A DNA stretch of 64,000 nt from JBAYOE01 sp050950065 (lineage in GTDB: Bacteria; Spirochaetota; Spirochaetia; Sphaerochaetales; Sphaerochaetaceae): the NCBI GenBank assembly GCA_050950065.1, contig JBMNGX010000006.1, forward strand, positions 62,001-126,000, in the 5' to 3' direction. Below the pieces are notes generated by a model, which had not been told where the DNA came from, made no database searches, and saw only the letters and a program-made list of their open reading frames with translations. Below, one piece after another: positions 59,734 through 64,000 of the stretch. Position 1 is the first letter of the stretch, and every line of letters starts with the position of its first letter. The translations under genes were made by a program, and so were the position numbers.

Positions 59734-61068
59734 ATGGGTAATATTACAAACGATACAATATTAGAATCTATCAGTGACGGGGTGTTCACCATCGACAACG
59801 ATTGGCGAATCACCTCGTTTAATAGAGCTGCAGAGCAGATAACCCAAATTAATCGAACAGATGCAATTGGGCTACGCTGTTATGAAGTTTTTAAATCTAA
59901 TTTGTGTGAAGGCTCATGCCCTTTAAAAGAGACCTTTGAAAAGAAAAAACCTGTAATTAATAGACTCGGCTACATAGTGAACTTAGAGGGCCAAAGGATT
60001 CCTGTAAGTATTTCAACAGCCCTTTTAAAAGATGATAATGGAAATATCATTGGGGGAGCAGAAACTTTTAGGGATCTAAGGGAGATTGAGCAGTTAAGGA
60101 AGCTTCGTGCTCGCCAACGAGTTGGCAATATTCAAAGTAACAGTGAAGCTATGCAAAAAGTGCTGGCAATGGTTCAACCAGTTGCCCAAAGTAACTCCAA
60201 CGTCCTTATTTTAGGGGAATCTGGAACTGGAAAAGAGGTATTAGCTCGCACCATTCACCAAAGTAGCCACCAAAAAAATGGTCCTTTTGTTGCAGTTAAT
60301 TGTGCCTCTTTACCCGATACCCTTTTAGAGAGTGAACTCTTTGGTTATAAAAAAGGGGCATTTACTGGAGCACAAAGTGATAAGTTGGGAAGATTTGCCT
60401 TAGCAGAGGGGGGAACTCTGTTTTTAGATGAGATAGGAGATATCTCACAAGCAATGCAGGTTAAACTTTTAAGAGTGTTACAAGAAAAACAATACGAACC
60501 TTTAGGTTCTACTTCTAGTGTTAAAACTGATGCTCGAATAATTGCAGCTACAAACAGAGACTTAGAGAAATTGGTCAAACAGGGTAAATTTAGAGAGGAC
60601 CTTTATTACAGAATCCATATCATTGCAATGACATTGCCCCCATTAAGAAAAAGAAGAGAAGATATTCCCCTTTTAGCAGATCATTTCTTAGAACGTTTTT
60701 CTATTATTAACAGTAAACCTATAATAGGCTTTTCATCTGAAGTTTATGCTTGTTTTTACACCTACGATTGGCCAGGAAACATTAGAGAGTTGGAAAACGC
60801 TGTAGAGCGTGCTGTAGTTCTTTCAACTAAAGATCAAATAGTGTTAGGGGACTTACCTAATGAAATAAGTTGTTCCTTTGATAAAACAGCCAATGAAAAT
60901 CTTCAAACCTTAACTGATGTTGAAATAGCTAAAAAGCAAATTGAGATGAGATGTATCAAAGAAGTTTTAGAAAAACACTCCTTTAAAATAAGTGCAGCAG
61001 CTAAAGAGTTGGGGATGCACCGCTCAACTTTATACAGAAAAATGGAACAACTTGGAATTCAAAGATAG
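59734..61068 (+). CDS. Sigma-54-dependent activator with PAS domain
   Basis: The 444-residue product has an N-terminal PAS domain (residues ~5-115, SDGVFTIDNDWRITSFNRAAEQI; it contains C-x3-C in NLCEGSCPLK, a possible redox or cluster site). An AAA+ domain follows with Walker A GESGTGKE (near 161) and the sigma-54 contact loop GAFTGA (near 209). A Fis-type HTH closes it (KISAAAKELGMHRSTLYRKMEQLG). It binds enhancers and opens sigma-54 promoters. The redox/Fe-S operon starts 154 bases downstream with a sigma-54 promoter, so it is the likely target. Confidence 0.93.
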   Translation: MGNITNDTILESISDGVFTIDNDWRITSFNRAAEQITQINRTDAIGLRCYEVFKSNLCEGSCPLKETFEKKKPVINRLGYIVNLEGQRIPVSISTALLKDDNGNIIGGAETFRDLREIEQLRKLRARQRVGNIQSNSEAMQKVLAMVQPVAQSNSNVLILGESGTGKEVLARTIHQSSHQKNGPFVAVNCASLPDTLLESELFGYKKGAFTGAQSDKLGRFALAEGGTLFLDEIGDISQAMQVKLLRVLQEKQYEPLGSTSSVKTDARIIAATNRDLEKLVKQGKFREDLYYRIHIIAMTLPPLRKRREDIPLLADHFLERFSIINSKPIIGFSSEVYACFYTYDWPGNIRELENAVERAVVLSTKDQIVLGDLPNEISCSFDKTANENLQTLTDVEIAKKQIEMRCIKEVLEKHSFKISAAAKELGMHRSTLYRKMEQLGIQR

Positions 61069-61071
61069 TAG

Positions 61072-61131
61072 TGTTGCATTAAAGCGACAAATACCTTCCA
61101 AAAATCAGACATCTGTTGCAATAATGCAACA
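61072..61131. promoter_or_regulatory. Two enhancer-like inverted repeats for the sigma-54 activator
   Basis: TGTTGCA-ATAA-TGCAACA at 61114-61131 is a perfect 7-4-7 repeat. TGTTGCA-TTAA-AGCGACA at 61072-61089 is a degenerate copy with the same spacing. Their centres are 42 bases (four helical turns) apart and lie about -98 and -140 from the predicted start. An Fnr-like site is an alternative reading. Confidence 0.7.
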
Positions 61132-61194
61132 TAAATAAAAGAAGAAACAATGCAACTCATTACATATAAATAAGTTATACTTTTCACTATAAGT

Positions 61195-61210
61195 TGGCAT
61201 ACTAAGTGCC
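61195..61210 (+). promoter_or_regulatory. Sigma-54 (-24/-12) promoter
   Basis: TTGGCA at the -24 region and GTGCC at the -12 region have exactly 10 bases between GG (61196-61197) and GC (61208-61209), as required for sigma-54. The start would be near 61221, directly at the ATG (61222). Confidence 0.75.
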
Positions 61211-61221
61211 TTATAGTTAGT

Positions 61222-61656
61222 ATGAGAGTCGCAGTGTCGCAATGGAGAAACAGAGTAGCCCCTCTTTTTGATGCTTCCCAACAGTTGCTGATTGGTGAAA
61301 GTAGTGGGTATGGCTTTGAAGTTGAGATAATCGGAACACTAAATATTGTAGAATTGAAGATGGAGAATAAAGTTCAACTTCTAAAAGAGGCAAAGGTAGA
61401 TTTGTTAATTTGTGGTGCGATAAGTAAAGAGCTAGAGACCCTTATCCTTAATGAAGGGATCGAAGTTGACAGCTTTGTGGCTGGTGAAATAGAGCACGTT
61501 TTAAGAGCTTTTAGTGTAGGGGCTTTAAGAGATGGACAAAGTTACTCAATGCCAGGGTGCTCCCAAGTGCGCCACAGATCGCGCCATGGAAGAAACAGAG
61601 GCTCGTGCAAAAGAAGAAATTTTTATAAGGAGGCAGATTATGCCAAGAGGAGATAG
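61222..61656 (+). CDS. NifX-like (dinitrogenase Fe-Mo cofactor domain) protein
   Basis: The 144-residue product begins MRVAVSQWRNRVAPLFDASQQLLIGE, the NifX fold with the V-x-P-x-F-D signature. It continues through EAKVDLLICGAISKELETLILNEGIEVDSFVAGEIEHVLRAF and SYSMPGC. Its last ~35 residues are a basic tail (HRSRHGRNRGSCKRRN), as in relatives that end MPGC plus Arg-rich sequence. The last 17 bases overlap the start of the next gene. There is no SD: the predicted sigma-54 start site is 1 base before the ATG. Confidence 0.8.
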   Translation: MRVAVSQWRNRVAPLFDASQQLLIGESSGYGFEVEIIGTLNIVELKMENKVQLLKEAKVDLLICGAISKELETLILNEGIEVDSFVAGEIEHVLRAFSVGALRDGQSYSMPGCSQVRHRSRHGRNRGSCKRRNFYKEADYAKRR

Positions 61657-61918
61657 AACAGGAAGATTTGGTTTTGGACCAATGACAGGTAGGGCAATGG
61701 GTTATTGTGCCGGTTATAACCATCCAGGTTATGCAGCATTTGGTGGTGGTTTTGGTCGAGGTAGAGGCAGAGGTGGTGGTTTTGGAGGAGCAAGAGGCTT
61801 TGGATATGGTTGGAATGAGAGTTTTAATTATCCTCCGGTAGATGAGAAAAAAGCACTAACAGATCAAGCTTCATTTTTAGAACAGGAGTTGAAGTTAGTT
61901 AACAGAGAGATTAGCTGA
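61640..61918 (+). CDS. DUF5320-type Gly-rich protein
   Basis: The start is the ATG at 61640 (MPRGDRTGRFGFGPMTGRAMGYCAG), with SD AGGAGG 7 bases away. The 92-residue product has the DUF5320 head and a Gly/Arg/Phe-rich middle (GGGFGRGRGRGGGFGGARG). It then has a short coiled C-terminal part (LTDQASFLEQELKLVNREIS). In the adjacent frame RLAELEEERN continues to a stop at 61938, the expected family end, so a 2-base indel in the AGAGAGA at 61903 may have truncated it. The family is found next to NifX-like and MinD-type genes; function unknown. Confidence 0.8.
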   Translation: MPRGDRTGRFGFGPMTGRAMGYCAGYNHPGYAAFGGGFGRGRGRGGGFGGARGFGYGWNESFNYPPVDEKKALTDQASFLEQELKLVNREIS

Positions 61919-61943
61919 ATTAGAGGAAGAGAGGAATTAAAGG

Positions 61944-62303
61944 ATGAAAATTTGTGTAACATCTAGTGGTGCTACTTTAGAGAGCCCTTTTGATAACCGT
62001 TTTGGAAGGGCCCCCTACTTTATAATCTATAACTCTGACGATAAGAGTTTTTCAGCTATCGACAACAGTGTAAATATCAACGCAAGCCAAGGGGCAGGTA
62101 TTCAAGCTGCCCAACTAATCGCCGATAGTGGTGCAAAAGTCCTTTTAACAAGCAACTTAGGACCCAAAGCAGGTGAATTGATTTACGCTTCTGGGATTAA
62201 AGTTTACCAAGTAGAAACTGATAGTGTTCAAAAGGCAATAGATCTTTATTTAAAGGGAGAATTAAAAGAGCTGAAGGAAAGTAACGTAGAAGGACACGCA
62301 TAA
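61944..62303 (+). CDS. NifX/NifB-family cluster-binding protein
   Basis: The 119-residue product has KICVTSSGATLESPFDNRFGRAPYFIIYN, where the F-D-x-R-F-G-R motif is typical, then GAGIQAAQLIADSGAKVLLTSNLGPKAGELIYASGIKVYQVE. It is a second NifX-like protein in the operon and resembles the one at 13816 in fold. The SD AAAGG lies 3-4 bases from the ATG. It overlaps the next gene by 1 base (TAATG). Confidence 0.88.
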   Translation: MKICVTSSGATLESPFDNRFGRAPYFIIYNSDDKSFSAIDNSVNINASQGAGIQAAQLIADSGAKVLLTSNLGPKAGELIYASGIKVYQVETDSVQKAIDLYLKGELKELKESNVEGHA

Positions 62304-63166
62304 TGAAAATAGCGATTGCTTCGGGTAAGGGGGGAACTGGCAAAACCTTTGTCTCCTCTAACCTTGTGCGCTCTTATAAAAAGCAGGTGGCTCTGTTGGA
62401 CTGTGATGTTGAAGAGCCCAACAACAGCCTCTTTTTAAAAGGGGATATTGTTGAACAAAGGCGCCACGCAGTTTTAGTTCCCAAACTACAAAGTGATTTA
62501 TGTGATGGGTGTAGAGTTTGCCAACAAGTGTGTGAATTTAACTCAATCATTGTAATGGGGGGCAAGGCGATGGTCTTTGAAGATCTTTGTCACAGTTGTG
62601 GTGCATGTACTTTAATGTGTCCCCAAAAAGCTCTTTATGAAGTTGATCACGAAATTGGGACCATAGTTGTTAGAAAAAGTAAAAATGTTGCGATGGTGGA
62701 AGGGCTATTGGATGTGGGTAAAGCTTTAGCTGTCCCTCTAATAAGGAAAGTTAAATCTTATATAAAACAATTTAAAGATATCCCCATTATTATCGATAGT
62801 CCTCCAGGTACAAGTTGTCCAATGGTTTGGACAATTGAAAGTAGTGATTATGTTATTTTAGTTGTTGAATCAACTGCCTTTGGCTTTCACGATTTTAAAA
62901 TAGCTATAAATACAGTTAAAGATGTCAATCTTCCATTTGGGGTGGTGATTAACAAAGATGGTCTTGGTGATGATCGAGTTGAAAAGTATTGTCTAAAGAA
63001 CAACATCCCGATCTTAGCACGGATTCCCTTTAGTATAGAGGTGGCAACCTCTTATTCAAAAGGGGATTTACTTGTAGAAGTTGACCCCGTCTATCAAAAG
63101 ATTTTTGAGAAATTGTGGGAAGAGCTTATAAATAGGGTTAAGAGTGGGGCTAAAGATGAAAAATAA
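62303..63166 (+). CDS. MinD-superfamily P-loop ATPase with ferredoxin domain
   Basis: The 287-residue product has the deviant Walker A ASGKGGTGKTF, then an inserted pair of 4Fe-4S motifs (LCDGCRVCQQVCEF; LCHSCGACTLMCPQKA), and a Walker B/Switch II IIIDSPPGTSCP. It ends with a typical MinD-like C-terminal part (VVINKDGLGDDRVEKYCLKNNIPILARIPF). Such proteins act in pairs with NifX-like partners; they may couple ATP to electron transfer or Fe-S assembly. It overlaps the next homologue by 11 bases, strongly suggesting a heterodimer. Confidence 0.92.
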   Translation: MKIAIASGKGGTGKTFVSSNLVRSYKKQVALLDCDVEEPNNSLFLKGDIVEQRRHAVLVPKLQSDLCDGCRVCQQVCEFNSIIVMGGKAMVFEDLCHSCGACTLMCPQKALYEVDHEIGTIVVRKSKNVAMVEGLLDVGKALAVPLIRKVKSYIKQFKDIPIIIDSPPGTSCPMVWTIESSDYVILVVESTAFGFHDFKIAINTVKDVNLPFGVVINKDGLGDDRVEKYCLKNNIPILARIPFSIEVATSYSKGDLLVEVDPVYQKIFEKLWEELINRVKSGAKDEK

Positions 63167-64000
63167 AGTAAAAGAGGTAGTTATTTTAAGTGGCAAAGGG
63201 GGCACAGGAAAAACCAGCTTAACTGCAGCATTTGCCTCATTGGTACCCTCTTTAGTTTTAGCAGATTGTGATGTTGATGGATCAGATTTACACTTAGTAA
63301 CCTCTCCAACAATTATTAAACACTCTCCTTATATTGAGGGAAAAGTGGCTTCAGTTGACCCTTTAAAGTGTACAGGATGTGGTTTGTGCGATGAAGCTTG
63401 TAGATTTGATTCTTTTAAAATTGAAGAAGATGGTACTTATCAGGTGATTGAGTATAAGTGTGAAGGGTGTGGGTTATGTGTTCACGTCTGCCCTGAAAAT
63501 GCAATAAACTTTGATTTACGAGAGTGTGGAGAGTGGATGGTTAGTGAAACACGTTTTGGACCTATGGTTCATGCTGCTTTGCTACCTGCAGGGGAAAACT
63601 CAGGTTTATTAGTTACAGTTGTAAGAAATGAGGCTCGTAAGATTGCCCAAAAGGGCAATTATGATTTAATTTTAATTGATGGACCTCCTGGTATTGGATG
63701 TCCAGTAATTAGTAGTGTCACTGGAACAAGTGCAGTTATTTTAGTAACTGAACCAACTGTGTCAGGGATTCACGATTTAAAAAGGGTTGCTGCTTTAGCA
63801 GACAACTTTAAAGTTAAAGCTTACATTGTTGTTAACAGATCAACTGTTAATGAACAGCTTACTGAAGAGATTGAAATGCTCAGCGAGGAACTTGGGCATA
63901 AATTTGTGGGAACTATCCCCTTTGATAACAAAATGGTGCTTGCTCAATTAGAGGGTAAAAGTGCTATTGAGTTTATTGCAGGAGATGTTAAAAAATCAAT
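63156..64000 (+). CDS. Second MinD-superfamily P-loop ATPase with ferredoxin domain (3' partial)
   Basis: The frame from the ATG at 63156 has no stop to the window's end. It encodes VVILSGKGGTGKTSLTAAFASL (deviant Walker A), two 4Fe-4S motifs (KCTGCGLCDEACRF; KCEGCGLCVHVCPENA), then the Switch II ILIDGPPGIGCP and SGIHDLKRVAALADNF. It is a paralogue of the preceding gene and overlaps it by 11 bases. About 280 codons lie inside the window, nearly the entire expected length. The SD would be within the upstream coding end (GTGGGGC-AAAG). Confidence 0.9.
   Translation, partial: MKNKVKEVVILSGKGGTGKTSLTAAFASLVPSLVLADCDVDGSDLHLVTSPTIIKHSPYIEGKVASVDPLKCTGCGLCDEACRFDSFKIEEDGTYQVIEYKCEGCGLCVHVCPENAINFDLRECGEWMVSETRFGPMVHAALLPAGENSGLLVTVVRNEARKIAQKGNYDLILIDGPPGIGCPVISSVTGTSAVILVTEPTVSGIHDLKRVAALADNFKVKAYIVVNRSTVNEQLTEEIEMLSEELGHKFVGTIPFDNKMVLAQLEGKSAIEFIAGDVKKS

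Noticed and set aside
61114..61131. Calling the TGTTGCA/TGCAACA repeat a firm Fnr site
   Set aside because: The 7-4-7 layout fits, but two helically phased copies in front of a sigma-54 promoter next to an enhancer-binding protein fit better; left as alternative.

Overview
The window is AT-rich, with long AT-rich intergenic stretches, and almost every base outside those gaps is coding. My best guess at the host is a spirochaete. The two sugar-binding proteins have spirochaete-style signal peptides ending without a lipobox Cys (for example one ending LFAGGKAEA). There are several beta-barrel or P13-like envelope proteins, a G15 homopolymer next to a gene start, and a Cas9 of the Treponema-like II-A size. 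This is inference from gene content; no rRNA or tRNA is present to test it.

Layout. 1-10 kb: the 3' part of a sucrose-phosphate synthase/phosphatase, aconitase, a large HExxH envelope protein, a barrel protein, superoxide dismutase and isocitrate dehydrogenase. 10-18 kb: small enzymes and redox or DsrE/NifX proteins, an MFS transporter preceded by a G15 tract, a prenyl synthase, a HAD phosphatase and an MscS channel. 17.7-18.7 kb: three tandem copies of a 28-residue membrane micropeptide gene, each with its own promoter, Shine-Dalgarno, folded 3' UTR and terminator. 18.7-22.6 kb: gamma-glutamyltransferase, catalase and Pcm. 22.7-30 kb: a LacI regulator, a GH65-phosphorylase/beta-phosphoglucomutase fusion and a sugar ABC importer with a LacI-type operator. 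30-36 kb: a CPBP protease, a nonsense-interrupted lipoprotein gene, a folate operon (folE, pteridine-reductase-like SDR, folB, folK), and membrane proteins.

36-43.9 kb: a complete type II-A CRISPR-Cas locus. It has a tracrRNA (minus strand, 36055-36164), cas9, cas1, cas2, csn2, and an array of 23 repeats followed by two decayed repeats. The tracrRNA promoter lies on top of the cas9 ribosome-binding site, and tracrRNA is antisense to the cas9 leader. A decayed Crp/Fnr gene follows the array.

44.7-54.2 kb: a divergent carbohydrate locus, with a lipoprotein, Gfo/Idh/MocA oxidoreductase, zinc dehydrogenase and PfkB kinase leftward and an ABC importer rightward, closed by a large XRE-type regulator. 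54.3-56.1 kb: a two-gene methylthioadenosine-salvage-like pair. 56-59.7 kb: a LarA-like racemase, 6-phosphogluconate dehydrogenase and a GntR regulator. 59.7-64 kb: a sigma-54 activator followed by a redox/Fe-S operon (two NifX-like proteins, a Gly-rich DUF5320 protein, two ferredoxin-domain MinD-type ATPases) whose predicted sigma-54 start lies at the first ATG.

The parts most worth follow-up are the triplicated micropeptide locus with conserved mRNA folding, the tracrRNA/cas9 antisense layout, the odd spacer lengths of the array, the G15 tract, and the apparently leaderless sigma-54 operon.
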